DNA from: Caulobacter soli
Lineage (GTDB): Bacteria > Pseudomonadota > Alphaproteobacteria > Caulobacterales > Caulobacteraceae
DNA length: 64,000 nt
Assembly: GCF_011045195.1 (NCBI RefSeq)
Contig: NZ_CP049199.1
Span: 2,604,001 to 2,668,000, forward strand
Direction: 5' to 3'
The notes under the pieces are model-generated. The model saw only the letters and a list, made by a program, of their open reading frames with translations, searched no databases and had not been told where the DNA came from. Shown here piece by piece: positions 25,143 to 34,539 of the stretch; position 1 is the first letter of the stretch, and each line of letters begins with the position of its first letter. A program made the position numbers and the translations under genes.

Positions 25143-25600
25143 GCCTGTTTCTCCCAACCGCGTTCGGCGCCCTGACGCCAGTAGGACACGGGGTGGCCCG
25201 CGCCCTTGAAAGCTTTCCAACGCCCTCGCGCCAGGCGCAGGGCTTCCTCGTCACGACCGTCGAACAGCAGGATGCAGCGTTCGAACGCCGAAAGATCGCC
25301 CGGCTCGGCCCCGTCGAGCAGGAACAACGCCTGACCGCCGTTCGGGTTGTCCAGCTTGTCGGTCAGCAGCACCGGCTGGCGGTCGGCCATCGGCTCGTCG
25401 TCCAGGCCATGCGGCAGGAAACTGTCGTCGCGCCAGGTCCACAGATGGGCGTCCAGGGCGCGCAGGCGCGCGGGATCGCCGCCGCGCACCAGGGCCCGCC
25501 AACCGCGTCCCAGGGTCTTTTCCAGCAGCCCGGGCAGCACCTCTTCCAAGGGGCTGCGCTCGAGGTGGTAGAACCAGATATCGCAGGACGCGGCGGTCAA
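25139..25600 (-). CDS. holC: DNA polymerase III chi subunit
   Basis: A 153-residue protein of the HolC family, which links the clamp loader to SSB. Seen: CDIWFYHLERSPLEEVLPGLLEKTLGRGWRALV in the first 40 residues, LWTWRDDSFLPHG near 70, and NGGQALFLLDGAEP near 100, all typical. I chose the TTG at 25600 because GAAGG lies 6 nt upstream and it gives the family's length; the open frame upstream is only the shadow of pepA. It begins 2 nt after the pepA stop, so pepA-holC-I78 form one operon, a common pepA-holC pairing. Confidence 0.88.
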   Translation of the reverse strand: MTAASCDIWFYHLERSPLEEVLPGLLEKTLGRGWRALVRGGDPARLRALDAHLWTWRDDSFLPHGLDDEPMADRQPVLLTDKLDNPNGGQALFLLDGAEPGDLSAFERCILLFDGRDEEALRLARGRWKAFKGAGHPVSYWRQGAERGWEKQA

Positions 25601-25602
25601 GA

Positions 25603-27084
25603 TCAGCCTTCGTAGGCGTCCGCCACCAGGCGGTTCAGCAGACGCACGCCATAGCCGACCGCGCCGTCCGGAATGGTCGGATCGGTCGAGGGCTTCTTCC
25701 AGGCCACCGAAGCGATGTCCAGGTGAGCCCACGGGACGCCGTTGACGAACTTCTGCAGGAACAGCGCCGCGGTGATCGAGCCGGCCGGGCGGCCGCCGAT
25801 GTTCTTCATGTCGGCGATCGGGCTTTCGATCTGCTTCTCATAGGCGGCCGGCAGGGGCAGGCGCCACAGCGGCTCGCGCTCGGACTTGCCGGCGGCGAGA
25901 AGTTTTTCCGACAAGCCGTCGTTATTGCTGAACAAACCTGCCAGATCATGACCCAGGGAGATGATGATCGCGCCAGTCAGGGTGGCCAGGTCGACCATGA
26001 ACTTGGGCTTGAAGCGATCCTGGCAGTACCAGAGCGCATCGGCCAGCACGAGGCGGCCTTCGGCGTCGGTGTTGATGACCTCGATGGTCTGGCCCGACAT
26101 CGAGGTGACCACGTCGCCGGGGCGCTGGGCGTTGCCGTCGGGCATGTTCTCGACCAGGCCCAGGACGCCGATGGCGTTGACCTTGGCCTTGCGGCCGGCC
26201 AGGGCGTGCATGACGCCGGTCACGGCGGCCGCGCCGCCCATGTCCCACTTCATGTCTTCCATGCCGTCGGCCGGCTTGATCGAGATGCCGCCGGTGTCGA
26301 AGGTGACGCCCTTGCCGACGAAGGCCACGGGCTGGGCCGACTTGTCGGACGCGCCCAGCCACTTGATCACCACCAGTTGGCTCTCGCGCCGGCTGCCCTG
26401 CCCCACGCCCAGCAGGCTGCCCATGCCCAGCTTGGCCATCTCGGCCTCGCCGAGGATCTCGACCTCCAGACCCAGCGTCTCCAGGCCCTTCACGCGGGCG
26501 GCGAATTCCTCGGGGTGCAGGATGTTGGCGGGCTCGGCGACCAGGTCGCGGGCGAACAGGACGCCATCGGCGACGGCTTCCAAAGCGGCGAAGGCCTTTT
26601 GGGCCTTGGCCGGATCGGCGGCGGCCACCTTGACCACGCTGACCGAGGGCTTCTTCTCGGCCTTCTCGGTGGTGCGGTATTTGTCGAAGCGATAGGCGGC
26701 CAGCTTGACGCCGAAGGCCGCGCGGGCGGCCGTCTCGGCGTCGCCGCCCAGCTTCAGCACCAGCTCGGTGACGCCGGAGGCCTTCAGCGCCTGAAAGGCG
26801 TGGCCGGCGGCGATCTCGACGGTTTCCGGCTCGACCGCGCCATCGCCGTCGACGCCGACCAGCAGCACGCGGGCGGCTTCCAGGCCTGCGGGAGCGATCA
26901 GGTCCAAGGTCTGGCCCTTGGCGCCGGTGAAGCGACCACCGGCCACGGCGCGCGCCAGGGCCCCGCCGGTCGCCTCGTTGACGGCCTTGGCCTCGGGCGA
27001 CAGGGCGGCGGCCTCGTAGGCCAGGACGGCCAGGGCGGCGTTGGCGCCGGCTTGGGTGTCGGCGGTGACGAACTCGATACGCAT
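25603..27084 (-). CDS. pepA: Leucyl aminopeptidase (M17)
   Basis: A 493-residue cytoplasmic aminopeptidase of the M17 family, a hexameric two-metal enzyme that removes N-terminal residues. Seen: the N-terminal macro-like domain (residues 1-170), the metal-binding segment GKGVTFDTGGISIKP near residue 255 with Lys and Asp ligands, the MKWDMGGAAAVTG segment, and the signature NTDAEGRLVLADAL near 340 with Asp and Glu ligands and catalytic Arg. Length matches. It is divergent from lptF across about 270 nt and is followed by holC at 2 nt. Confidence 0.97.
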   Translation of the reverse strand: MRIEFVTADTQAGANAALAVLAYEAAALSPEAKAVNEATGGALARAVAGGRFTGAKGQTLDLIAPAGLEAARVLLVGVDGDGAVEPETVEIAAGHAFQALKASGVTELVLKLGGDAETAARAAFGVKLAAYRFDKYRTTEKAEKKPSVSVVKVAAADPAKAQKAFAALEAVADGVLFARDLVAEPANILHPEEFAARVKGLETLGLEVEILGEAEMAKLGMGSLLGVGQGSRRESQLVVIKWLGASDKSAQPVAFVGKGVTFDTGGISIKPADGMEDMKWDMGGAAAVTGVMHALAGRKAKVNAIGVLGLVENMPDGNAQRPGDVVTSMSGQTIEVINTDAEGRLVLADALWYCQDRFKPKFMVDLATLTGAIIISLGHDLAGLFSNNDGLSEKLLAAGKSEREPLWRLPLPAAYEKQIESPIADMKNIGGRPAGSITAALFLQKFVNGVPWAHLDIASVAWKKPSTDPTIPDGAVGYGVRLLNRLVADAYEG

Positions 27085-27354
27085 GACGCGCTCCTGAAAA
27101 CCGGTGGAGCCCTAGCAGGACCTTCAGCCCGTTGGATTGACGCAAACCCGAACCGAAGAAAAGCACCAATCGCAGGCGGCGTCGGCGCGATGGCCGCCCG
27201 ACCCCAGGGACCGATGGGGGGAACGCCTCTTTCTCGCCTGACTTGAGCGGTTGTGCCCACGCGAACACGGCGTGTAGAAGAGGCCTTACTTCCTGGGGGC
27301 GCCCGCGCGACTCCGCCTTATTCCCGTCCCCGCCGGTTCCCTGCCCCAACGTCG
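27085..27354. other. Divergent promoter region of pepA and lptF
   Basis: This 270-nt gap should contain the promoters for both the pepA-holC operon (minus) and the lptF-lptG-lptD operon (plus). I see no convincing -35/-10 pair for either and no gene. The upstream extension of the lptF reading frame lacks a ribosome-binding site and was excluded. Confidence 0.4.
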
Positions 27355-28491
27355 ATGCGCCTGATCGAACGCTACCTTTTCCGCCAGCTCCTGGGCCCGA
27401 CGCTGCTGGCGACGGTGGCCTTGGTGGCGCTTGCCTTGCTGGCGCGCAGCCTGTCGGAATTCGACGTCCTGATCCAGCAGCGCCAGAGCGCCGTGGTCTT
27501 CCTGAAGATCATCGCCCTTGCCCTGCCTCAGCTGCTGGCGATGATTCTGCCGATCGCCCTGTTCGTCGCCACCCTGGTGGCCCTGAACCGTCTGCACACC
27601 GAGCAGGAGATCGTGGTCTGTTTCGCCGGCGGCATGAGCCGTTGGCGGGTGATCTCGCCGGCCGTGCGCCTGGCGGTGCTGGCCACCCTGCTGTCGCTGG
27701 TCATGAGCCTGTGGGCCGCGCCGTGGAGCTCGCGAGCGATTCGCGAGACCTTCTTCGATATGAAGTCCGATCTGGCCTCGACCCTGGTGCGGCCGGGCGA
27801 GTTCACCGAGCCAGGCCCAGGCCTGACGGTCTACGCCCAGACGATCGACCGCGACCAGGTCATCCACAACCTCTTCATCCACCAGGAAAAGCCCAACGGC
27901 GGCGCGGTCACCTACACGGCGCGCGAGGGCGTGATCATCGAGCGCCGGGGCCTGCCGGTGCTGGTCCTGCGCAAGGGCTCCAACCAGGAGTTCTCCAGCG
28001 CGGGCGTGCTGCAGTACCTGTCGTGGGACGAATACACCTTCGACCTCAGCTCGCTGTTCGAGAGCGACGAGCTGCTGCACTACAAGATCGGCGACCGCTA
28101 TCCGCACGAACTGTTCTTCCCCGACCTCACCCAGGAATGGGAGCAGCAGAACCAGGAAAAGCTGCTGTCGGAGGGCCACTGGCGCCTGGCCAGCCCGCTC
28201 TACAATCTGGCCATGATGGCCATGGCCGTGGCGGCGGTGATCGGCGGACCGTTCAGCCGCATGGGCTATGGCAAGCGGATCGCCATCGTCGGGGCGGCGG
28301 CGGCCGTGGTCCAGATCCTGGGCTTCGGCGTCAAGGCCGCGTGCGACAACGACGTCTGGCTCAACCCGCTGCAATACGCCGTACCGCTGGTCGCGATCGG
28401 GTGGAGCTTGAGCCAGATCTTCCGCCAGAAGGTTTCGCGTTACATCTCCATCGCCGCGCGCAACGACCTGCAGCCGCTGGAGGCCCGATGA
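27355..28491 (+). CDS. lptF: LPS export ABC permease LptF
   Basis: A 378-residue inner-membrane permease of the LptB2FG exporter. ATG 27355 (MRLIERYLFRQ) gives the normal length; the frame is open upstream. Seen: N-terminal amphipathic start and TM1, with three N-terminal TM helices in residues 15-120, a periplasmic beta-jellyroll-like region (about 130-275) and three C-terminal TM helices from about 280. The YjgP/YjgQ-family segment PQLLAMILPIALFVATLVALNRLHTEQE is clear. It overlaps lptG by 4 nt and heads the lptF-lptG-lptD-surA-pdxA block. Confidence 0.95.
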   Translation: MRLIERYLFRQLLGPTLLATVALVALALLARSLSEFDVLIQQRQSAVVFLKIIALALPQLLAMILPIALFVATLVALNRLHTEQEIVVCFAGGMSRWRVISPAVRLAVLATLLSLVMSLWAAPWSSRAIRETFFDMKSDLASTLVRPGEFTEPGPGLTVYAQTIDRDQVIHNLFIHQEKPNGGAVTYTAREGVIIERRGLPVLVLRKGSNQEFSSAGVLQYLSWDEYTFDLSSLFESDELLHYKIGDRYPHELFFPDLTQEWEQQNQEKLLSEGHWRLASPLYNLAMMAMAVAAVIGGPFSRMGYGKRIAIVGAAAAVVQILGFGVKAACDNDVWLNPLQYAVPLVAIGWSLSQIFRQKVSRYISIAARNDLQPLEAR

Positions 28492-29591
28492 TCGGCGCCG
28501 GCATGATCGAGCGCTATGTGCTCCGCAAGACCCTGGGCGGTCTGGCGGCGGCCCTGGCGGTCGTCAGCGTGCTGGTCATGCTGATCGCCTTCGTCGACAT
28601 CTCCAAGAACGTCGGCACCCGCACGGAGGTCGGCTTCGCACAGCTGCTGTTCCTCACCATCCTGCAGGCGCCCGCCACGATCCTGGTGTTGACGCCCTTC
28701 ATCTTCCTGTTCGGCACCCTGGGCGCGTTCGTGGGCCTGAACCGGCGCAGCGAACTGATCGCCATGCGGGCGGCGGGCGTTTCGGCCTGGCGGTTCATCA
28801 TGCCCGCGGCCACCGCCGCGTTCGTCATGGGCGTCGTGACCCTGACCTTGCTCAATCCGCTGACCTCGGCGATGAGCGCCCAGTTCGAAACCCAGCGCAA
28901 CGCCCTGATGGAGAACTATCTGAAGTCCGCTCCCAAGGGGCTGTGGCTGCGGCAGGGCGACGAGAAGACCCAGGTCGTGATCCGCGCCCGGGCGCGCGAC
29001 CAGATCGACGGCGCGGTGCGCCTGCGCGGCGTGTCGCTGTTCGTCTACGCCGTTCAGCCCAACGGCAGCCTGCAGTTCGCCCAGCGGATCGAGGCCGACG
29101 AGGCCCGGCTGGAGCCGGGCTTCTGGCGACTGTCGGGCGTGCGCGTGGCCATGCCGGGCGCCGGGGCGATCCGCTCGGAAACCTACACCCTGCCGTCCAA
29201 CCTGGACGATCGCACGGCCTCGGAGCGGTTCAACAATCCGCAAGCCATCGCGGTCTGGATGCTGCCCGAGACCATCAAGCGCACCGAAGCCGCCGGGTTC
29301 TCGTCCATCCCCTTCCGTCTGCGCCTGCAACAGGTTCTGGCCACGCCCGTGCTGTTCGCGGCGATGTCGGTGCTGGCGGCCGCCTTCTCGCTGCGCCTGA
29401 TGCGGCTGGGAGGGCTGGCGGGCCTGGCCGGCGCGGGCGTAACCTTGGGCTTTGGTTTCTTCTTCTTTAACGAGCTGTGTGGCGCACTGGGCAAGGCCGA
29501 TGTGCTGACGCCGGCCATGGCCGCGTGGACTCCGCCGATCGTGGCGCTTTTGGCGGGTCTGACGCTGCTTTGCTATACCGAGGATGGTTGA
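28488..29591 (+). CDS. lptG: LPS export ABC permease LptG
   Basis: A 367-residue partner of LptF, starting at ATG 28488 that overlaps the lptF stop. Seen: MIERYVLRKTLGGLAAALAVV, three N-terminal TM helices with the family segment APATILVLTPFIFLFGTLGAFVGLNRRSELIAMRAAG, a periplasmic domain (about residues 130-265), and three C-terminal TM helices ending in GLTLLCYTEDG. Together with LptF and the LptB ATPase (not in the window) it extracts lipopolysaccharide and passes it to the periplasmic bridge and to LptD, encoded next. Confidence 0.95.
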   Translation: MIGAGMIERYVLRKTLGGLAAALAVVSVLVMLIAFVDISKNVGTRTEVGFAQLLFLTILQAPATILVLTPFIFLFGTLGAFVGLNRRSELIAMRAAGVSAWRFIMPAATAAFVMGVVTLTLLNPLTSAMSAQFETQRNALMENYLKSAPKGLWLRQGDEKTQVVIRARARDQIDGAVRLRGVSLFVYAVQPNGSLQFAQRIEADEARLEPGFWRLSGVRVAMPGAGAIRSETYTLPSNLDDRTASERFNNPQAIAVWMLPETIKRTEAAGFSSIPFRLRLQQVLATPVLFAAMSVLAAAFSLRLMRLGGLAGLAGAGVTLGFGFFFFNELCGALGKADVLTPAMAAWTPPIVALLAGLTLLCYTEDG

Positions 29592-29619
29592 GTCTGTGTC
29601 GCCGGGATCGAGGACTTTG

Positions 29620-32061
29620 ATGATGGAGCTTCGCTGGGGGGCGAAAGGCTTGAAAGCCGCAGAGGGGGGCCGCGCGGTCCTGCTGGCCGGCGCCGCCTGG
29701 CTCGCCCTGGCTGGTCCAGCCCTGGCGCAGCAGGCGCTCGTCATGATCCCGGCCGCCCCCGCCCCGCCTGCGGCGGTGGACGACGGCCTGGGCGACACGG
29801 GCTACTATCTGGAATCGGATCTGCTGATCCGCGACGACACCAACAAGACGATGACCGCCCGCGGCAACGTCGAGGCGCGCTATCAGGGCCGCACCCTGCG
29901 CGCCGACGAGGTCGTCTACGACACCAAGAGCGAAATCGTCACCGCCCACGGCCACGTGACGCTGATCAACGCCGACGGCACCGCCCAGTTCGCCAACGAC
30001 ATGACCATGGACAAGGACCTGAAGGCCGGCTTCGCCCGCGGCTTCTCGGCCCGCATGGACAAGGGCATCAAGATCGCCTCGGACACGGCGGTCCGCCGTA
30101 ACGAGAACATCACCGAGCTCAACCAGGCGATCTATACGCCCTGCGTGGTCTGCGCCGAAAAGCCCAAGCCGACTTGGAGCATCAGCGCCGACAAGGCGGT
30201 TCAAGATAAGACTCGCCACATGGTTTATTACCATAACGCGACGATCCGTATCTTGGGCGCGCCGCTCATGTACTTCCCGGTGTTCTGGCACCCGGACCCG
30301 TCGAGCCCGCGCAGCTCCGGCTTCTTGGTGCCACGCATCCAAATCTCGCAACGGCGCGGCCTGTCCTATAGCCAGCCATACCTGCTCGCGATTTCACCTT
30401 CTCAAGATCTGGTGGTGACGCCTCAGATCAATGCGCAAGTCAATCCGTTCCTCAACTTGAACTATCATAAGCTATTCTATTCCGGCGACCTGCAGGTTCG
30501 CGCCGGTGGAACCTATGAAAAATCGTTCGACAACCACGGGGATCGGTTTGGCGACGCGACGTTCCGCACCTACATTTTGGCTCGCGGACAATTTAACATC
30601 GACAAGAAGTGGAATTGGGGCTTCACGGCCGAACGTGCGTCTCAACCGCTGATCTTCGACGATTACTCGATCAGCGACGTCTACCTTCAGCACGGCCTGT
30701 ACTCGGGTGACGACCATAGACTGCTGTCGCAACTTTACGCGACACGGCAAGACGACCGATCCTACTTCTCGGCGTCGATGGTCTCCGTTCAAGGCCTGCG
30801 CGTCGTCGGGGTCAATTCGCTCGGCATCGGCAATCAATTCGAGAACAGCGGCGCCTTCCCCCTCATCGGCCCGATGCTCGAAGGCCGCTGGGAGCCCGAG
30901 GCGCCGGTGCTCGGCGGTCGGCTGCGGGTGCAGGGATCGGGCGTGATGCTCAACCGGGATGAGTCGCAGTTCGGCGAGGCTCCCTACAGCTACACCGGCT
31001 ACAAGGGCGCCGACGGCGTCGACTCCACGCGAGGAACGCTGCAGGCCGACTGGCGCGCCAGCAAGATCATCGGTCCGGGCATCCGCGTCGAACCCTTCAC
31101 TCAACTCCGCGGCGACGCCTACAGGGTCAAGGACGTCTTCCTGGGCCCCGTCGCCCTGGCCAACGGCGACACCCGCACCGGCCTCGACTACACGCGCGGC
31201 CTGGGCGTCGCCGGGGTCGATCTGAGCCTTCCCTTCTTCCGCCCGCTCAAGAACGGCGGCAGCGTCGTCCTCGAACCCCTGGTCCAGCTGGCGACGGGCT
31301 CCGACAGTTCGCGCGTCCCGATCGTCGTGGCCCGCGACGCGGCCGGCAACCCCATCTATTTCAACGAAGACAGCACCAACTTCGAGCTCGACGAGAGCAA
31401 CCTCTTCGACGTCAACAAGTCTCCCGGTTTCGACCTCTATGAGGGTGGAACGCGGATGAACGTCGGCGGTCGGGCGACGGTCAAGTTCGGCGATGGCCGA
31501 GGCGGCAGCCTGCTGGTGGGCCGCAGCCTGCGGACCAAGGTCGATCCCCTCATGCCGACTCGAGCCGCGCTCAACGAGAAGGCGTCCGACTGGGTTGTCG
31601 CCGCCACGCTGGCGCCGATCCAAGGCGTCGCCGCGTTCTCGCGGGCGCGTTTCGACGACGACACCGGCCACCTCAACCGCATCGAAGCGGGCGTGGATGT
31701 GTCCAAGTCGTTTGGCTACACATCCGTGCGCTACCTGCGCGACAACCAGGATATTTCCGGGTACCGCCAGGAAAATCTGGATTTCGTCGGCGGCGTCAAA
31801 GTGGCCAAGAACTGGGGCGTCACCGTGCTGGGTCGCCTGGCCTATCAGGACGCCCGCGCCCTCGGCCTGCCACAGTCCGACAGCAAGTGGTCGTGGACAC
31901 GCAACGATGTGGGCGTCTACTACACGGACGAATGCATCCGGGTCGACGCGATCGTACAGAGCGAGAACCGATACACCCAAACCACAAGCGGCCTTCGTCT
32001 GAAGACCGACAACACCTTCATGCTGCGCCTAACGCTCGCCACATTGGGCGACACAAGGTAA
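29620..32061 (+). CDS. lptD: LPS-assembly outer-membrane protein LptD
   Basis: About 813 residues. I prefer ATG 29620 because GAGG lies 6 nt upstream; ATG 29584 overlaps lptG and lacks a good site. Seen: a long signal peptide ending PALAQQ near residue 37, a periplasmic LptA/OstA-like domain (about residues 60-200, with GNVEARYQGRTLRADEVVYD), and a C-terminal beta barrel. A CVVC pair near residue 180 may be the family disulphide site. It inserts LPS into the outer leaflet. Within the gene, about 30190-30790 has distinctly different codon use (GC-poor third positions) from its two ends, suggesting recombination. Confidence 0.93.
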   Translation: MMELRWGAKGLKAAEGGRAVLLAGAAWLALAGPALAQQALVMIPAAPAPPAAVDDGLGDTGYYLESDLLIRDDTNKTMTARGNVEARYQGRTLRADEVVYDTKSEIVTAHGHVTLINADGTAQFANDMTMDKDLKAGFARGFSARMDKGIKIASDTAVRRNENITELNQAIYTPCVVCAEKPKPTWSISADKAVQDKTRHMVYYHNATIRILGAPLMYFPVFWHPDPSSPRSSGFLVPRIQISQRRGLSYSQPYLLAISPSQDLVVTPQINAQVNPFLNLNYHKLFYSGDLQVRAGGTYEKSFDNHGDRFGDATFRTYILARGQFNIDKKWNWGFTAERASQPLIFDDYSISDVYLQHGLYSGDDHRLLSQLYATRQDDRSYFSASMVSVQGLRVVGVNSLGIGNQFENSGAFPLIGPMLEGRWEPEAPVLGGRLRVQGSGVMLNRDESQFGEAPYSYTGYKGADGVDSTRGTLQADWRASKIIGPGIRVEPFTQLRGDAYRVKDVFLGPVALANGDTRTGLDYTRGLGVAGVDLSLPFFRPLKNGGSVVLEPLVQLATGSDSSRVPIVVARDAAGNPIYFNEDSTNFELDESNLFDVNKSPGFDLYEGGTRMNVGGRATVKFGDGRGGSLLVGRSLRTKVDPLMPTRAALNEKASDWVVAATLAPIQGVAAFSRARFDDDTGHLNRIEAGVDVSKSFGYTSVRYLRDNQDISGYRQENLDFVGGVKVAKNWGVTVLGRLAYQDARALGLPQSDSKWSWTRNDVGVYYTDECIRVDAIVQSENRYTQTTSGLRLKTDNTFMLRLTLATLGDTR
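30190..30790 (+). other. Compositionally distinct segment within lptD
   Basis: Codons such as AAT, CAT, TAT, ATT, TTT, AGA, CTA and CAA are frequent here, while the flanking parts of lptD and its neighbours use GC-ending codons almost exclusively. The reading frame is intact across both edges. It covers the end of the OstA-like domain and the first strands of the barrel. A recombination-derived mosaic is the simplest reading. Confidence 0.55.
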
Positions 32062-32089
32062 GCCAGTAGAATATCATCGCGTCGGGGGA

Positions 32090-32107
32090 CGCGCGGTTAA
32101 ACGCGCG
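32090..32107 (+). other. Short GC hairpin between lptD and surA
   Basis: CGCGCG (32090-32095) pairs with CGCGCG (32102-32107) around GTTAAA, 28 nt after the lptD stop, followed by CCTTCCTTT. It could weakly terminate or process the transcript between lptD and the surA-like gene. Confidence 0.4.
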
Positions 32108-32144
32108 CCTTCCTTTGGACGCGTCTAGAGGAACGACAATACCG

Positions 32145-33512
32145 ATGCGGTCTGCGCGTAGCGTGACAATCCTGGCGGCCAGCGCCGCCTCCATCCTCGC
32201 CTTGACCGTGGCGGGCCTCGGTTTGCCGGCCCAAGCTCAAGACGCCTCGCCCGCGGCGGCTCCGGCGGCGGACGCCCCCGCCGCGCCGGCGGCGCCCGCG
32301 GCTCAGCGCGCCAATCCCCTGTCGGAAAGCGTCGCGGCGGTCGTCAACGACGACATCATCTCCAGCTATGACCTGATGCAGCGCATGCGCCTGCTGATGG
32401 TGACGTCGGGAATGCAGCCGACCCAGGAAAACCTGCCCCAGCTGGAGCAGGAAGCCCTGCGCTCGCTGATCGACGAGCACGTCCAGATGCAGGAGCTGCG
32501 TCGGGTCGAGAAGGCTCAGAAGATCACGATCATCTCGACCGACAAGGAAGTCGACGAGCAGATCCAGGACATCGCCAAGGGCAACAACATGACCGGCGAG
32601 CAGCTGACTCAGCAGCTGGCCGCCCAGGGCGTGGGCGTCGACACCTGGAAGGCGCAGATTCGCGCCGACAGCAGCTGGCAGGCCTGGATCAGCGGTCGCT
32701 ACGGCTCGCGCCTGCGGATCGGCGACGACCAGATCAAGGCCTTCGAACGCCGTCAGGCCGAGGCCGCCAGCAAGCCGCAGTATCAGGTCAGTGAAGTGTT
32801 CATCGACGCCGGGCGCGTCGGCGGCATGGACGTGGCCGCGAACGGCGCCAAGCAGCTCGTCACCCAGATGCAGCAGGGTGCGCCCTTCCCGGCCGTCGCC
32901 CGTCAGTTCTCGGCCTCGCCGACGGCGGCCAACGGCGGCGACGCCGGCTGGATCAGCCCCGGCGAAATGCCGCCCGAGGTGGACGCGGCGCTGGACCAGC
33001 TGCGTCCCGGCCAGCTGTCGGCCCCGATCCCGGTGCGCGACGGCGTCTACATCATCTATCTGCGCGACAAGCGTTCGGGCGCGAAAGCCGCTCTGGTCGA
33101 CCTCAAGCAGGTCGCCGTGGCCCTGCCCAAGGACGCCACCCAGGCCCAGGTCGATGCGGCCACCAAACTGCTGACCGACCTGAAGCCGAAGATCAGCAGC
33201 TGCGAAACCCTGGAAGCCACCGCCGGCAAGATCGATGGCGTCGTCGCCGGTGACCTGGGCGAGGCCGAGATCACCGACCTGGCGCCCGCCTTCCAGCAGG
33301 CCGCCACCGCTCTCAAGGTCGGCCAGGTCTCCGATCCGATCCGCACCGACGTCGGGATGCACCTGATCGCGGTCTGCGGAAAGCGTCAGTCGGGCGCCCA
33401 GGCCCCGACCCACGACCAGATCGAAAATCGCCTGCGCGGCCAACAGCTTGCGCTGATCTCCAAACGTTATCTGCGAGACCTGCGCAACTCGGCGACCATC
33501 GAAACCCGGTGA
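32145..33512 (+). CDS. surA: SurA-type periplasmic chaperone / peptidyl-prolyl isomerase
   Basis: A 455-residue periplasmic foldase for outer-membrane proteins. ATG 32145 follows AGAGGAAC. Seen: signal peptide (LAASAASILALTVAGLGLPAQAQ), an Ala/Pro-rich linker, a SurA N-terminal domain (VAAVVNDDIISSYDLMQRMRLLM near residue 75, LIDEHVQMQELRR), and a parvulin domain with FPAVARQFSASPTAANGGDAGWISPGEMPPEV around 250-285, then a weaker C-terminal rotamase-like part. Position directly after lptD, its classical client, supports the call. The pdxA GTG start overlaps its stop. Confidence 0.93.
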   Translation: MRSARSVTILAASAASILALTVAGLGLPAQAQDASPAAAPAADAPAAPAAPAAQRANPLSESVAAVVNDDIISSYDLMQRMRLLMVTSGMQPTQENLPQLEQEALRSLIDEHVQMQELRRVEKAQKITIISTDKEVDEQIQDIAKGNNMTGEQLTQQLAAQGVGVDTWKAQIRADSSWQAWISGRYGSRLRIGDDQIKAFERRQAEAASKPQYQVSEVFIDAGRVGGMDVAANGAKQLVTQMQQGAPFPAVARQFSASPTAANGGDAGWISPGEMPPEVDAALDQLRPGQLSAPIPVRDGVYIIYLRDKRSGAKAALVDLKQVAVALPKDATQAQVDAATKLLTDLKPKISSCETLEATAGKIDGVVAGDLGEAEITDLAPAFQQAATALKVGQVSDPIRTDVGMHLIAVCGKRQSGAQAPTHDQIENRLRGQQLALISKRYLRDLRNSATIETR

Positions 33513-34513
33513 AGACCTCGGCCCTCGCCCTGAGCGCAGGCGACCCGGCCGGCATCGGGCCGGAGATCATCGCCAAGGCCTGGTCGATCCTGCGCGGCGA
33601 AGGCCCCCCGTTCATGGTGGTGGGCGACGCCCAGCTGCTGGCCTCGGCCGGCGGCGGGGTCAAGGTGCGCACCGTCACGGGGCCGGTCGAGGCGATCAAG
33701 GCGTTCGGCGAGGCCCTGCCCGTTCTCGACATCCCGCTGCAGGCCCCCGTCGTCGCCGGTCAGCCGTCCAGCGCCCATGCCGCCCAGGTGATCCGCTGGA
33801 TCGAGACCGGGGCGGGCCTGGCGCTGTCGGGCGCCGTGGCCGGCCTGGTCACCGCGCCCATCGCCAAGGCCCCGCTCTACGACGCCGGCTTCGCCTTTCC
33901 CGGCCATACCGAGTTCCTGGCCGAACTGACCCATGTGGGCGAGCGCCAGCCGCCGCACGGACCGATCATGATGCTGGCCGCGCGCGACCTGCGCGCCACC
34001 CTGGTCACCATCCACACCCCGCTGTCGGCCGTGCCCGCCGCGCTGTCGATCGAGGCGATCGTCAACGCCGGCCTGGTGACGGCCGAGGCGCTGCGCAAGG
34101 ATTTCGGCGTCGCGGTCCCACGCCTGGCCGTCGCGGCCCTGAACCCCCACGCGGGCGAAGGCGGCGCGCTGGGCGGCGAGGAGGCGGCGATCATCGAACC
34201 GGCCGTCCGCGTGCTCCGCGACTTGGGCGTCACGGTCAAGGGCCCCGCCCCCGCCGACAGCCTGTTCCACGCCGAGGCCCGCGCCACCTACGACGCGGTG
34301 CTTTGCATGTATCACGACCAGGCCCTGATCCCGGTCAAGATGCTCGACTTCTGGGCCGGGGTGAACATAACCCTGGGCCTGCCGATCGTGCGCACCTCGC
34401 CCGATCATGGTACGGGGTTCGACATCGCCGGTCGGGGCCTGGCCCGGGCCGACAGCCTGATCGCCGCCATCCGCCTGGCGGCCGAGATCGCCGACCGGCG
34501 CTCCATTGCCTGA
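33509..34513 (+). CDS. pdxA: 4-hydroxythreonine-4-phosphate dehydrogenase
   Basis: A 334-residue enzyme of pyridoxal-phosphate synthesis. It starts with GTG 33509, overlapping the surA stop, so translation is coupled. Seen: LALSAGDPAGIGPEII at the N-terminus, VTAPIAKAPLYDAGFAFPGHTEFLAEL near residue 120 with a metal-binding His, NPHAGEGGALGGEE near 210, and MYHDQALIPVKM near 265 with a second metal-binding His. Length is normal. surA-pdxA-ksgA is a conserved order in proteobacteria. Confidence 0.97.
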   Translation: MKTSALALSAGDPAGIGPEIIAKAWSILRGEGPPFMVVGDAQLLASAGGGVKVRTVTGPVEAIKAFGEALPVLDIPLQAPVVAGQPSSAHAAQVIRWIETGAGLALSGAVAGLVTAPIAKAPLYDAGFAFPGHTEFLAELTHVGERQPPHGPIMMLAARDLRATLVTIHTPLSAVPAALSIEAIVNAGLVTAEALRKDFGVAVPRLAVAALNPHAGEGGALGGEEAAIIEPAVRVLRDLGVTVKGPAPADSLFHAEARATYDAVLCMYHDQALIPVKMLDFWAGVNITLGLPIVRTSPDHGTGFDIAGRGLARADSLIAAIRLAAEIADRRSIA

Positions 34514-34539
34514 CCTGGGCGCCTAGCCTTAGAGACACG

